Below, piece by piece: positions 25,501-32,967 of a stretch of 64,000 nt of DNA. The stretch covers positions 1,612,001-1,676,000 of the forward strand of contig NZ_CP133888.1 of assembly GCF_041228405.1 (NCBI RefSeq). Reading direction: 5' to 3'. Source of the DNA: Salinilacustrithrix flava (GTDB taxonomy: Bacteria > Actinomycetota > Acidimicrobiia > Acidimicrobiales > Salinilacustritrichaceae). How positions within the stretch are numbered: the stretch's first letter is position 1; each line of letters opens with the position of its first letter. The position numbers and the translations under genes were made by a program. The notes beneath the pieces are model-generated. The model ran no database searches, was not told the origin of the DNA, and saw nothing but the letters and a program-made list of their open reading frames with translations.

Positions 25501-25680
25501 GGTGTGGTCGGGCCAGAGCGCGTCGATCACCTGCTCGCGGTGGAGGCGCCGGCCCGGTGCCAGGGCCAGCAGCTTCACGAGCGATGCCGCCTGCCGGCGG
25601 CGCCAGCCGTCTCCGGGCGCGACGACGCCGTCGCGCTCCACTGCGAAGGTCCCCAGCACGGTGATGCGCGTCGTCCTCAC
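22525..25680 (-). CDS. BTAD-ATPase regulator (second SARP-like giant)
   Basis: A 1051-residue protein with a winged-helix start (ITVLGTFAVERDG; LHREQVIDALWPDHTPDAVAPKLHKATYYARRALG), a BTAD domain (about 105-230), a STAND ATPase (Walker A GPVGAGKT 272-279; Walker B VVLVLDDLHDAD) and TPR-like repeats to the end. It lacks a C-terminal LuxR domain, so DNA binding must come from the N-terminus. The GTG start at 25680 has a Shine-Dalgarno (GGGAGC) 5 nt upstream. It ends 10 bp from the broken ABCG gene. The upstream neighbour on the same strand is the PIG-L/Azl operon across 93 bp, which holds nothing recognisable. Confidence 0.86.
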   Translation of the reverse strand: MRTTRITVLGTFAVERDGVVAPGDGWRRRQAASLVKLLALAPGRRLHREQVIDALWPDHTPDAVAPKLHKATYYARRALGDNDALVTVGDVLTLLPHDDVVVDAVAFEEAAVVALRRDDQLEMAAALDAHPGELLPDDPYEEWLLAPRERLAALRADLLRRLGRWEHLIAVDPTDEAAHLALIRSLRERGDVHGAMRQYERLERALSTELGCTPGPEASALRDQLLELGSVTAGAPADRALELVGREGALASLVALLEDAEQGRGRTAFVRGPVGAGKTALLDAVARHAGERGCLVGRGAAARVEGSWPYAPVLEALGELCRADRSLLDDLDPAYRAELDRALLGSELHWSGEGGHQRLFVAAAELLRLAGREQCVVLVLDDLHDADEASTRLLHYLARGLTDEPVLLVLAAREGAAAGPLLSVQSSLVGRGAATDVQLDRLDEERARQLVSTAAPGLDDEAAARVIAVADGSPFALVELARQAAAGAAPVDSVGEAILRALDPDDEQVLERAALLGSSFDTDEFVAVTDLPDDEAFTHLDRALAARILEHTGARYRFRHSLVREALLAGLPPHRRLEIHRLTAERLADLGASPARVGHHLLEGGDHEAAVPHLLAAADRAAAVGAYRDAYALVGRIQDHAGGEHRAQALALRADLLFALGDPTAPAAYRQALPLASGDQARLLRARLARAATVAGDIDTAVAAIDGLVPDGGPTDPDVLLARANVAYFAGDHAGAWDLTQQARTRILSGDQTWQVLDLIALEGLLAHHRGEWFDRMRTELVRTVQDPEIALAIFDSYLCPAEYLLYGPTPYEDVLQLAERLHATALRSGALRAVAFASALAGEAALLAGDLSRARRELEESMALHREIGARSGEAHSLQRLAEVELAEGNRAAARTLLQRALPLARWSTISLHLLQRIYGTMMLAADGPDAALAVIERAEATLGTEDLCPFCAVMLAVPAATASAQAGDLDRADLYLAIAEQSGALWEGTSWRAAIVEARAHRAAAAGDQEEAVALMSEARDLFEVAGQPLDTARCEHAPDASGAAVPLG

Positions 25681-25773
25681 GAGCTGCTCCCTGTGCCGCC
25701 GATACGGTACCCCCGCGCCTCGGCGGGATGCAGCGCTTTCTGCCGTTTCCGTGCCAGGAGATCGCGTCCGGTG

Positions 25774-26538
25774 TCAGGAGACCGCTGCCGGCAGCGGCGC
25801 GACCCGGGCGGTGTCCGCATCCCGGAAGGCCTCCGTGCGCCACCAGCACCGGAACGCCCGCTCGCCCATCAGCGCCAGCACGGGCCCGACCTGGGTGGCC
25901 TGGGCGCGGAGGGCGGCGAGCTTGCGATCGAGCAGCTCGTCGTCGAGGTCGACGGCGAGCGCGACCTCCTCCGGTGGCGTCCGCAAGGGGAGCCCCGGGC
26001 CGAAGACCGGGATCTCCTCGTGCAGCGCGGCGTGCTCCTCGGCGAAGGTGTCGGTGGTGGTGGCGTGGAGGAGGCGACCGCGGCCGGTGCGGGCCCAGGC
26101 TGCCGTGGTCCACGCCGACACGGTCTGGTGGTCGGGGTGGCCGGTCATGCCGTCGGGGCCGAAGGTGACGATGGTGTCGGGACGCACCTCCTCGATCACC
26201 GCGGCGATGGCGCCGACCGCCGGCTCGAGCTCCTGCTGGGGGAGGGTGCCGTCCTCGTAGCCGAGGATGCGGTGGTCGGTGACACCGAGGATCGCCATCG
26301 ACGCCGCGATCTCCATGCGGCGGGTGCGGGCCAGGCGCACCGGCGGCCAGGTGCCGGGGTCGTCCGTGCCGTGCTCCCCGAGGGTCGCCGTCACGCACGT
26401 GACGTGGTTCCCGGCGTCCCGGGCGAGCGCCATGAGCCCGGCGGAGAGGTAGGCCTCGTCGTCCGGGTGGGCCCACACGCCGAGCACGGTGCCGAGGGTG
26501 CGGGCATCGAGGTGGTGGGTGATGCGGAGGGTGGTCAT
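25774..26538 (-). CDS. PIG-L/LmbE-family deacetylase
   Basis: A 254-residue zinc-dependent deacetylase. The metal and catalytic motif HPDDE is at 24-28 (GVWAHPDDEAYLSAG) and the second motif is GHPDHQTVSAW. A conserved middle reads TFGPDGMTGHPDH. Compared with the protein encoded at 13921-14697 it has the MshB/Mca-like TxGE analogue (TLGEHG) and a longer C-terminus. Its ATG follows the AzlD stop after 8 nt, with AGGAG overlapping that stop, so it is the last gene of an azlC-azlD-PIG-L operon. The substrate is unknown; mycothiol S-conjugate or GlcNAc-inositol would be family precedents. Confidence 0.85.
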   Translation of the reverse strand: MTTLRITHHLDARTLGTVLGVWAHPDDEAYLSAGLMALARDAGNHVTCVTATLGEHGTDDPGTWPPVRLARTRRMEIAASMAILGVTDHRILGYEDGTLPQQELEPAVGAIAAVIEEVRPDTIVTFGPDGMTGHPDHQTVSAWTTAAWARTGRGRLLHATTTDTFAEEHAALHEEIPVFGPGLPLRTPPEEVALAVDLDDELLDRKLAALRAQATQVGPVLALMGERAFRCWWRTEAFRDADTARVAPLPAAVS

Positions 26539-26546
26539 CGGAGCTC

Positions 26547-26867
26547 CTAGTTGATGGCGAGGAGGGCGCTGACGGCCCAGAGGGTGAGGAGGCCGCCGGC
26601 GAAGGCCGCGGCCGGCGGCCGGCCCCGGCTGGCCAGGGCGAGGGTGACGATGCCGGCGGAGCCGACGGCGAGGCCGTCCCCGCCCCTGGCAGCCAACGGC
26701 TCGATCAGGGCGGCGGCGGCCAGCCCGGCGAACGCGGCGGGCACGACGAAGCCGGCCATCCGCTCCATCCCGGCGGGTGCGTGCAGGCGATCGATGGCGA
26801 AGACGATGCTGACCCGGAACAGGTACGAGCCGAGGCCGGCGAGGAGGATGACGGTCCAGGCGGTCAT
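26547..26867 (-). CDS. azlD: AzlD-like subunit of amino-acid exporter
   Basis: A 106-residue, four-helix hydrophobic protein matching AzlD: it opens MTAWTVILLAGLGSYLFRVS and has the GGLLTLWAVSALL end. AzlC and AzlD form a two-component exporter for branched-chain amino acids and their analogues (azaleucine resistance in Bacillus; BrnFE in Corynebacterium). The start overlaps the azlC stop (ATGA at 26864-26867), which implies coupled synthesis of the two membrane subunits. Confidence 0.88.
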   Translation of the reverse strand: MTAWTVILLAGLGSYLFRVSIVFAIDRLHAPAGMERMAGFVVPAAFAGLAAAALIEPLAARGGDGLAVGSAGIVTLALASRGRPPAAAFAGGLLTLWAVSALLAIN

Positions 26868-27595
26868 GGCCGGCTCCCCTCGACCAGGCCCGCCGCACCG
26901 ATGCCGGCTGCGATGCCGAGCAGCGGTCCGGCGTGGAGCGGGAGCCCCGAGCCGACGACGGCCACGAGGGCGCCCACGGCTGCGGCGGTGAGGGCCGGCC
27001 GGCCCCGCACGGAGTGGCCGAGCTCGGCCAGGAGGAACAGCGGGATGGCGTGCTCGAGGTGGAGGGCCTCGGGTACGCCGGCGCCGGCGAGGTAGCCGGC
27101 GATGATGGACAGCTGCCAGGCGGCCCACAGCACGAGCGCGGCGCCGATGTAGTGGCGGTTCCCCCGACAGCCGGGGTGCCGGTCGTAGCCGGCGGCGCCC
27201 ACGGCGTAGGACGGATCGATGAGCAGGTAGGAGGCGCTGGCGCGGAACCATGCGCTCGTGCCCTGCCAGCGGGGCGCCATGGATGCGCTGTAGAAGACCA
27301 AGCGCGCGTTGATGGCGAGCACCGTGGCGACGGCCACGGCGGGGGCCGCACCCTGCTCGAGCAGGCTGATGGCCGCGAGCTGGGCGCTGCCGGCGTAGAT
27401 CGTGACCCCGGTGGCGAGGCCGGCGCCGTGGTCGATGGAGCTCGAGCCCACGGTGATGCCGACCATGAGGCCGAAGGGCACCACGCCGACGAGCCAGGGC
27501 AGCATCGCCCGTGCGCCGGCGAGGAGATCGGGGCCCCCTCGGAAGCTGGCAGTCGTGGTGTCGCGGTCGGTGGCGGTGGGTGCGGTGACGGTCAT
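26864..27595 (-). CDS. azlC: AzlC-like subunit of amino-acid exporter
   Basis: A 243-residue membrane protein of the AzlC family. The diagnostic segments are LPWLVGVVPFGLMVG, the YAGSAQLAAI motif after the second helix, and the NARLVFYSASMAP stretch. Six to seven transmembrane helices are predicted. It exports branched-chain amino acids together with AzlD. The ATG at 27595 follows GAGGAG 7 nt upstream, so this operon is translated with a leader, unlike many neighbours. No Lrp-type regulator is present nearby, which is the usual partner elsewhere. Confidence 0.9.
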   Translation of the reverse strand: MTVTAPTATDRDTTTASFRGGPDLLAGARAMLPWLVGVVPFGLMVGITVGSSSIDHGAGLATGVTIYAGSAQLAAISLLEQGAAPAVAVATVLAINARLVFYSASMAPRWQGTSAWFRASASYLLIDPSYAVGAAGYDRHPGCRGNRHYIGAALVLWAAWQLSIIAGYLAGAGVPEALHLEHAIPLFLLAELGHSVRGRPALTAAAVGALVAVVGSGLPLHAGPLLGIAAGIGAAGLVEGSRP

Positions 27596-27665
27596 CGGAG
27601 GGCTCCTCGGCGCGTGCCTGCGTGGCCGGCCCGGGGAGGTCCGGACCGGCCACGGCGGCGGGTTG

Positions 27666-28241
27666 TCACCCGGTGGTGACGTTGATGGCGACGGGCACCG
27701 AGCTGGTGATCACGTCGTAGACGGCGGAGCGCTGCTTGGACTGCTCCACCAGGGAGGCCAGCACCTCGGGCGAGGCGTCACCCTCGACGACCATGTCGAC
27801 GGTGATCTGCTGGTAGCCGTTGCGGACCTCGGGGTCGAGCCCGAGGATGCCGTTCAGGTCGATGTCGCCCGAGACGGTCGAACGGACCTCGTGCAGGGTC
27901 ACGCCGCGGGCGGCGGCGATGTTGGCCAGGCCCGCGGTGAGGCAGCTGGCGAGGCCGTGGAGGAGGAACTCCACCGGCGTGGGCCCGTTGTCGTTGCCGA
28001 CGAGGACCGCGGGGTGGTCGGCCTCGAACACGAACGTGCGCTCGTGGCTGCGCTCCTCGCCCACCCCGAAGAAGTCCTCGATGGTGCTGCGGCTGTGCGT
28101 GCCGGACTGCCACTCGTTGTGGGCCCGGAACTGGAACTTCGCCGCGGCCGGCGCCTGCTTGACGGCGTCGAGGGTGGCGAACAGGGTCGGGGTGTCGACG
28201 CCGTTGCGGGCCGGACGGGTGTTGCTCTCGGTGATGCTCAT
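27666..28241 (-). CDS. OsmC/Ohr-family protein with a single cysteine
   Basis: A 191-residue OsmC-fold protein with the conserved helix PTPVEFLLHGLASCLTAGLANIAA. OsmC and Ohr reduce organic hydroperoxides with two cysteines. Here Cys100 in that helix is the only Cys in the whole protein, and the position of the partner Cys is occupied by other residues (around WQSGTHSRST). It is therefore more like the YhfA/SACOL1771 subgroup or a degenerate peroxidase that needs an external thiol. Shine-Dalgarno AAGGAG lies 7 nt before the ATG. It may be co-transcribed with the FAD oxidoreductase that precedes it by 45 bp. Confidence 0.85.
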   Translation of the reverse strand: MSITESNTRPARNGVDTPTLFATLDAVKQAPAAAKFQFRAHNEWQSGTHSRSTIEDFFGVGEERSHERTFVFEADHPAVLVGNDNGPTPVEFLLHGLASCLTAGLANIAAARGVTLHEVRSTVSGDIDLNGILGLDPEVRNGYQQITVDMVVEGDASPEVLASLVEQSKQRSAVYDVITSSVPVAINVTTG

Positions 28242-28286
28242 GGGATTGCTCCTTGTGTTGTTCTGGGTTGGTTGGTTGGTGGGAGG

Positions 28287-29477
28287 TCAGGCGGCGAAGG
28301 CGCCGACGGGTCGGATCGGTGGAAGGGCGGCGAGGGACTCGGCCTCGGCCTCGATGCAGCGGCTCAGCTGCTTCTGGAGCTCGGAGAAGCGGTCGGGGGC
28401 CGGGAACAGAGCCAGGGCGCAGGTGATCTCGAACAGGTCCGAGACCATCTCGTCGCGGCGGGCGTGGTAGCGGGCCATGGCATCGGCCTCGTCGACGTCA
28501 CCGGCGAGGACGGCACCGATGGTGCGGGCCAGGTGCTCGGCGTCGCGGAAGGCATCGGTCATGCCGTGGCCGGTGATGGCGTCGCGGAAGTAGGAGGCGT
28601 CGCCGACCAGCGCCCACCCGTCGCCGACCGGCTGGCGCAGCAGGTTCGGCATGGCCGAGAAGCCACGGACGGGGGCGGTCTGGCGAGCGGCGGCGAGGCG
28701 GTCGGCGAAGGCGGGGCTGATCTCGGCGACCAGGTCCCGGAAGGCCCGGTTGCGGTCGACGCCGCCCCGCAGTCCCTCGGCCCGGTCGACCGGGGTGGAC
28801 ACCCACACGTTGGCCTCGCCGCAGTGCGTGGGGAACAGGCCGACGAAGCCGCCGTCGCTGAGGTGGAACTCGGTGCCCTGGAAGTCCAGGTCGGCGACGT
28901 AGGTGTAGTGGCAGGCCCCGTTGGCGTGGCGCTGGTCGGTCACCGGGGCGTCGACGGCACGGGCGATGCGGGACCGCAGCCCGTCGGCACCCACCACGAA
29001 CCGGGCGTGCAGCTCGACGGGCTCGCCGTCGGCGCCTCGTCCGACGACGCCGTCGACCCGCCCGGTGGCGGCCCGGGTCACGTCGGTGACGGTGACGCCG
29101 GTGCGGACCCGGGCACCGGCCTGCTCGGCCGCCCGCAGGAGGATGTCGTCGAGGATGTGGCGGCGGGGCGCCACCAGGTGGTCGACGCCGGCGGCGGCCT
29201 TGATGTCCTTTCGGATGACGGTGTCGCCGATGTGGAACGACACCTCCCGGATGGCGGGGGCGCCGCTGGCCAGGACCTCGTCGAGGATGCCCCACCGGTG
29301 GAGCTGGACCACGGCGCCCCGGGCGAGGGAGTGGGTGGAGAGGGTGTCGCTCGGGAACCGGGAGCGGTCGATGGTGACGACGTCGACGCCCTGCTGGGCG
29401 AGCAGCATGGCCGTCGAGGCGCCGGCGCAGCGGCTGCCGACGACGACCACGTCGTGGTGTGAGGTGGTGGGGCTCAT
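28287..29477 (-). CDS. FAD-dependent monooxygenase / geranylgeranyl-reductase-like oxidoreductase
   Basis: A 396-residue flavoprotein of the PHBH/GGR superfamily. The N-terminal Rossmann motif is VVVVGSRCAGASTAMLLAQQG (G-x-x-x-x-G variant with Arg-Cys-Ala), then a conserved DG segment VGADGLRSRIAR, and the late FAD loop GWALVGDASYFRDAITGHGMTDAF. It would hydroxylate or reduce a hydrophobic substrate using NAD(P)H. ATG 29477 stands 7 nt after GATGGT on this strand; ATG 29489 is a 4-residue-longer option. The gene is divergent from a winged-helix/hydrolase fusion across 180 bp that contains an inverted repeat, so the two are probably co-regulated. Confidence 0.87.
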   Translation of the reverse strand: MSPTTSHHDVVVVGSRCAGASTAMLLAQQGVDVVTIDRSRFPSDTLSTHSLARGAVVQLHRWGILDEVLASGAPAIREVSFHIGDTVIRKDIKAAAGVDHLVAPRRHILDDILLRAAEQAGARVRTGVTVTDVTRAATGRVDGVVGRGADGEPVELHARFVVGADGLRSRIARAVDAPVTDQRHANGACHYTYVADLDFQGTEFHLSDGGFVGLFPTHCGEANVWVSTPVDRAEGLRGGVDRNRAFRDLVAEISPAFADRLAAARQTAPVRGFSAMPNLLRQPVGDGWALVGDASYFRDAITGHGMTDAFRDAEHLARTIGAVLAGDVDEADAMARYHARRDEMVSDLFEITCALALFPAPDRFSELQKQLSRCIEAEAESLAALPPIRPVGAFAA

Positions 29478-29590
29478 GTCGCCCACCATCCGGTGACCGG
29501 CTTCCCCGGCGCTTCCCCGGGCTTCCCCGCCCGGCTGCTGGTCGATCTGTTCCATGGAGCAGACGATCCGGGATCGGCGGAGGGGAGGCT

Positions 29591-29627
29591 TGGAGGACAT
29601 CTGCAGAACTCCTGGAGAAGTCCTCCA
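29591..29627. promoter_or_regulatory. inverted repeat TGGAGGAC...GTCCTCCA in divergent region
   Basis: TGGAGGAC (29591-29598) and GTCCTCCA (29620-29627) are perfect 8-bp inverted copies with a 21-nt spacer. A third short dyad, CTCC-T-GGAG (29609-29617), sits between them. The array is 31 bp upstream of GTG 29658 and about 114 bp from the FAD gene start. It is a good candidate site for the winged helix encoded next door. Confidence 0.45.
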
Positions 29628-29657
29628 CGGTCCGACCGGTGGCTGCACACTGTTGGG

Positions 29658-30854
29658 GTGCGCTACCGATTCGAGGACGCGGTCATCGATGCCGCGACCT
29701 TCGAGCTGAAGGTCCACGGCGAGGTGGTGCCCGTCGAACCGCAGGTGTTCGAGGTGCTGACGTATCTCGTCCGAAACCGGGATCGGCTCGTGCCCCGCAC
29801 CGAGCTCCTCGACGCGGTGTGGGGTGACCGGTTCGTGTCCGACAGCGCGCTCGCGTCGCGGGTGGCCGCAGCCCGTGCGGCCATCGGTGACGACGGACGG
29901 TCGCAGCGCTGCATCCGCACCGTCCATGGCCGCGGGCTGCAGTTCGTGGCGCCGGTCGTCGTCGAGCTCGAGTCGGTACCGGAGGAGGCGGACCCCGTGC
30001 CGGACGAGGACCTGCAGCAGTCCGTCCGGTTCGCCCGCGCCCCCGACGGCCTGCAGCTCGCGGTGGCCACCGTCGGGCGGGGAGCGCCCCTGGTGAAGGC
30101 GGCCAACTGGCTCACCCACGTGGAGCTCGACTGGCGCAGCCCCGTGTGGCGGCACTGGAACGATGCCCTGGCCGCGCGGTTCGAGTACATCCGCTACGAC
30201 GCCCGTGGCTGCGGGCTGTCCGACCGCGACCTGTCGGGCTCCGACCTCACCGACCTGGACGTGTGGGTGGACGACCTCGCCGCCGTCGTGGATGCGAGCG
30301 GCCTCGACCGCTTCGCGCTGCTGGGGATCTCGCAGGGCGCCGCGCCCGCCATGGCCTTCGCCGTGCGCCACCCGGAGCGGGTCTCGCACCTGATCCTGTA
30401 CGGCGCCTACGTGCGGGGGATGCACCGCCGCGACGAGGCGACGCGCCAGCGCGCCGAGATGTTCCGCACGCTGATGCGCGAGGGGTGGGGCGGCGCGAAC
30501 CCCGCGTTCCGGTCGGTCTTCACGACGACGTTCATGCCGGACGCATCGTCAGAGCAGATGCGCTGGTTCAACGACCTCCAGGTGCAGACCGCCGACGCCG
30601 CCAACGCCATCCAGCTGGAGGTGGCGTTCTACGACCACGACTTCGCCGAGCTCGCCGAGCAGGTGACCGTGCCCACCCTCGTCTTCCACAGCCGGGGCGA
30701 CCTCGCGACGCCGTACGAGGAAGGCCGAGCCCTCGCCGCCCTGATCCCCGGCGCAGAGCTGGTCACGCTGGACAGCAGGAACCACATCCTCGTGGAGTCG
30801 GAGCCGGCGTGGCAGGACTTCCTCCACCACCTCGACCGGTTCACGCATCCGTGA
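29658..30854 (+). CDS. winged-helix (OmpR-type) / alpha-beta hydrolase fusion
   Basis: A 398-residue protein joining two unrelated domains. Residues 1-102 are a Trans_Reg_C winged helix (EPQVFEVLTYLVRNRDRLVPRTELLDAVWG; SRVAAARAAIGDDG; IRTVHGRGLQFVAPV). Residues 125-395 are an alpha/beta hydrolase with nucleophile Ser225 in GISQG, acid Asp348 (SRGDLATP) and base His376 (SRNHIL). Family precedent exists for such fusions, but their ligand and target are not established. The hydrolase may act as a ligand sensor or hydrolyse the inducer. GTG 29658 is 6 nt after CACACT and removes a poor-quality extension. Confidence 0.8.
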   Translation: MRYRFEDAVIDAATFELKVHGEVVPVEPQVFEVLTYLVRNRDRLVPRTELLDAVWGDRFVSDSALASRVAAARAAIGDDGRSQRCIRTVHGRGLQFVAPVVVELESVPEEADPVPDEDLQQSVRFARAPDGLQLAVATVGRGAPLVKAANWLTHVELDWRSPVWRHWNDALAARFEYIRYDARGCGLSDRDLSGSDLTDLDVWVDDLAAVVDASGLDRFALLGISQGAAPAMAFAVRHPERVSHLILYGAYVRGMHRRDEATRQRAEMFRTLMREGWGGANPAFRSVFTTTFMPDASSEQMRWFNDLQVQTADAANAIQLEVAFYDHDFAELAEQVTVPTLVFHSRGDLATPYEEGRALAALIPGAELVTLDSRNHILVESEPAWQDFLHHLDRFTHP

Positions 30855-30867
30855 GGGCGCGACGCGC

Positions 30868-31950
30868 TCAGTCCATCGACAGGACGAACGCCACGGCCGG
30901 ATCGGCTCGGCCGTCGAGGACCTCGAGGTAGGTGTCGGCGACGGCGTCGGGGCCCTGGCGCTCGACGACCTCGATCCAGTCCTGGACCACCGGCAGGAAC
31001 TCGGCCCAGGCGTCGGCGAAGCGGGACTCGACCCCGCCGGGCCCCCAGTCCTCACGGCGCTTCACGATCTGGTCGGGTGCGAAGAACAGCGCCGGCTTCG
31101 GACCGGGGAGGTCGCCGCCGCCGCCCACCTGCTCCCAGTGGGTGCCGCCGACCTGCACGCTCGCCGCGAGCCCGCCCATCTGCTCGTGGACCGCCGTTCG
31201 CACGCCGGCGTCGCCGGCCATGTCGACGTAGACCGAGGGCCCGTCGGCGGGGAGGGAGTCGACGTCGTCGTAGGTGACCACCCGGTCGTAGACGCCGAGG
31301 CCCTCGACGAAGTCGACGTTTCCGGCGGACGTGAGGCCGACCACCTCGGGCCGGTCGGTGCGACGGGCCAGCAGGTGGGCGAGCCCGAACGAGGTCTTGG
31401 ACGAGGCGCTCGACAGCACCACGGTGCCGTCGCCGGCGCCGAAGAAGCCGTTGTCGGCCAGCCAGTCGTCGAGCACGAAGTCGGTCATGAACAGCGGCCG
31501 CAGCAGCATCTGCAGGGGCTCGGTGGCAGGGTCGTACACCGGGTCGGTGGCGCAGCGGGTGTAGCCGTTGTAGGCGGGCGGCAGCGCAGCACGGTGGGCG
31601 GACGCGTCGGTGAAGCCGTGCTCGCTGACCCGTGTGGGCGTGACGACCAGCTCGGTGCCCATCGGCAGGTAGCCGTAGACGAGCTCGCCGTCGTCGAGGC
31701 CGGACCCGTTGGCCTCCACCACCTCGGCGAAGCCCCACACCGGGATGCGGCCCCAGCCCTCGCCGTCGGGTGCGGCCGGGAAGAAGGTCCAGTAGCCCAT
31801 GAGGTCGCCGAACACGGCGTACGTCACGTTGTTGGCGCTGAAGCCGAAGCGCCGGACGGCGAGCCGGGCCTCACCAGGCTCCAGGGGTGCCGGCGGGGAG
31901 TCGACCACGCGGGTCTCGTGCAGGTCGTCGCGCTTCACCTCGAGGTCCAT
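30868..31950 (-). CDS. DUF2855 family protein
   Basis: A 360-residue protein resembling a medium-chain dehydrogenase/quinone-oxidoreductase without an obvious Rossmann glycine motif. The N-terminal part has the GroES-like pattern EPGEARLAVRRFGFSANNVTYAVFGDLMGYW. The middle TVVLSSASSKTSFGLAHLLA is the characteristic DUF2855 segment, in which S-S-A-S-S-K-T replaces the GxGxxG loop. No activity is known for the family. A TAGGGT box (complement of 31957-31962) lies 6 nt before the ATG. It converges with the winged-helix/hydrolase gene, whose stop is 13 bp away. Confidence 0.83.
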   Translation of the reverse strand: MDLEVKRDDLHETRVVDSPPAPLEPGEARLAVRRFGFSANNVTYAVFGDLMGYWTFFPAAPDGEGWGRIPVWGFAEVVEANGSGLDDGELVYGYLPMGTELVVTPTRVSEHGFTDASAHRAALPPAYNGYTRCATDPVYDPATEPLQMLLRPLFMTDFVLDDWLADNGFFGAGDGTVVLSSASSKTSFGLAHLLARRTDRPEVVGLTSAGNVDFVEGLGVYDRVVTYDDVDSLPADGPSVYVDMAGDAGVRTAVHEQMGGLAASVQVGGTHWEQVGGGGDLPGPKPALFFAPDQIVKRREDWGPGGVESRFADAWAEFLPVVQDWIEVVERQGPDAVADTYLEVLDGRADPAVAFVLSMD

Positions 31951-32055
31951 GGGCGGACCCTACGACCGCCGGCATCCACCCGCTCGGGCGGCAACCCGGT
32001 CGTCTAGACACGTCGTCGCGGCGGCGAAGTGCGCCGGCCGACGGAGGTGGCCCCG

Positions 32056-32961
32056 ATGCAGCAGGAACCATTCGACGCACCCGTCACCGTCGAGGGGCCC
32101 GAGCGGGCACCGCGGCAGATGCTCGCCGAGCAGACCTACGGCGGGCACGCGAGCCTGCACGACGAGTCGACCGCCGACTCGCTCGGGCTGTCCGGCGCAC
32201 CGATCGAGGGTCCGACCCACTTCTCCCAGTTCGACCCGCTCGCCCACCTGCTGTGGGGCGACGCATGGTTCGAGCGCGGGTGCATCAGTGCGCACTTCCG
32301 CACGATGGTCGTGGAAGGCGAGGGCGTCACGGCGCGCGCCACCCGCACCAGCGCCACGCGGGCCGACATCTCGGCCGCGAAGGCCGACGGCAGCCCGGTG
32401 CTCGCCGGATCGATCACCGCCGCCCCCGACGTCCCGACCGCGCTCGACGAGCGCCGGGCCCAGCTCGGCGACCCGGGCGAGCTGTTCATCGTCGATCAGA
32501 TGGCCGTCGGCGACCGTTCCGGTCCGGTGACCTCGTCGGTCGACCTCGGGACGCCGAACGGCGACCTGTACCCCTTCTCGCTCGAGCAGAAGCTGGACGC
32601 CATCACCGAGCCCAGTGACTGGTACCGGACGGAGCGCAACCCGTGGGGTCGGCCGATCCTGCCGATGGAGATGGTCAGCGTCCTCACCCAGAAGGTCGGC
32701 GCGGACTTCCCGGTGCGCGGGCCGTCGGTGGGGCTGTTCCTGGATCTCGAGGTGAAGCTGGTCGCCGGCCCGATCTTCGTGGGGCAGGAGTACGTCCTGG
32801 AGCGCGAGGTGGTCGCCCTCGGGCAGAGCCGCCGCACCGAGTCGTCGTGGGTCCGCACCGACGTGACCGATGCCGAGTCCGGCGACCTGGTCGCCCACGT
32901 GCTGCTGCACTCCGGGGTGTTCAAGGAGTCCTACGCCGGGTACCCCGCCGACCGGATCTGA
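32056..32961 (+). CDS. hot-dog-fold-like protein of unknown function
   Basis: A 301-residue protein. Its first half resembles a MaoC/thioesterase hot-dog: SLGLSGAPIEGPTHFSQFDPLAHLLWGDAWFERG, then ISAHFRTMVVEGEGVTARA. The second half has a similar strand-rich character (VGLFLDLEVKLVAGPIFVGQEYVLEREVVALGQS), so a double hot-dog is likely. The catalytic Asp/His pair of R-specific hydratases is not clearly present, hence no reaction is proposed. ATG 32056 follows GGAGG (32043-32047) by 8 nt. The 105 bp before it contains an isolated GTCTAGAC palindrome (32002-32009) and no other feature. Confidence 0.6.
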   Translation: MQQEPFDAPVTVEGPERAPRQMLAEQTYGGHASLHDESTADSLGLSGAPIEGPTHFSQFDPLAHLLWGDAWFERGCISAHFRTMVVEGEGVTARATRTSATRADISAAKADGSPVLAGSITAAPDVPTALDERRAQLGDPGELFIVDQMAVGDRSGPVTSSVDLGTPNGDLYPFSLEQKLDAITEPSDWYRTERNPWGRPILPMEMVSVLTQKVGADFPVRGPSVGLFLDLEVKLVAGPIFVGQEYVLEREVVALGQSRRTESSWVRTDVTDAESGDLVAHVLLHSGVFKESYAGYPADRI

Positions 32962-32967
32962 GCCCGG

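Noticed and set aside
22564..26550. Very long rightward open frame (1328 codons) opposite the BTAD regulator
   Set aside because: Composition is the typical antisense shadow of a high-GC gene; the leftward frame has complete winged-helix, BTAD and ATPase motifs.
28266..28280. Tetranucleotide run (GGTT)3-4 between the FAD oxidoreductase and osmC
   Set aside because: Too short for a phase-variable tract and not in a promoter that I can define; judged chance.
32002..32009. GTCTAGAC palindrome before the hot-dog-like gene
   Set aside because: Eight bases, isolated, no repeats or promoter boxes around it.
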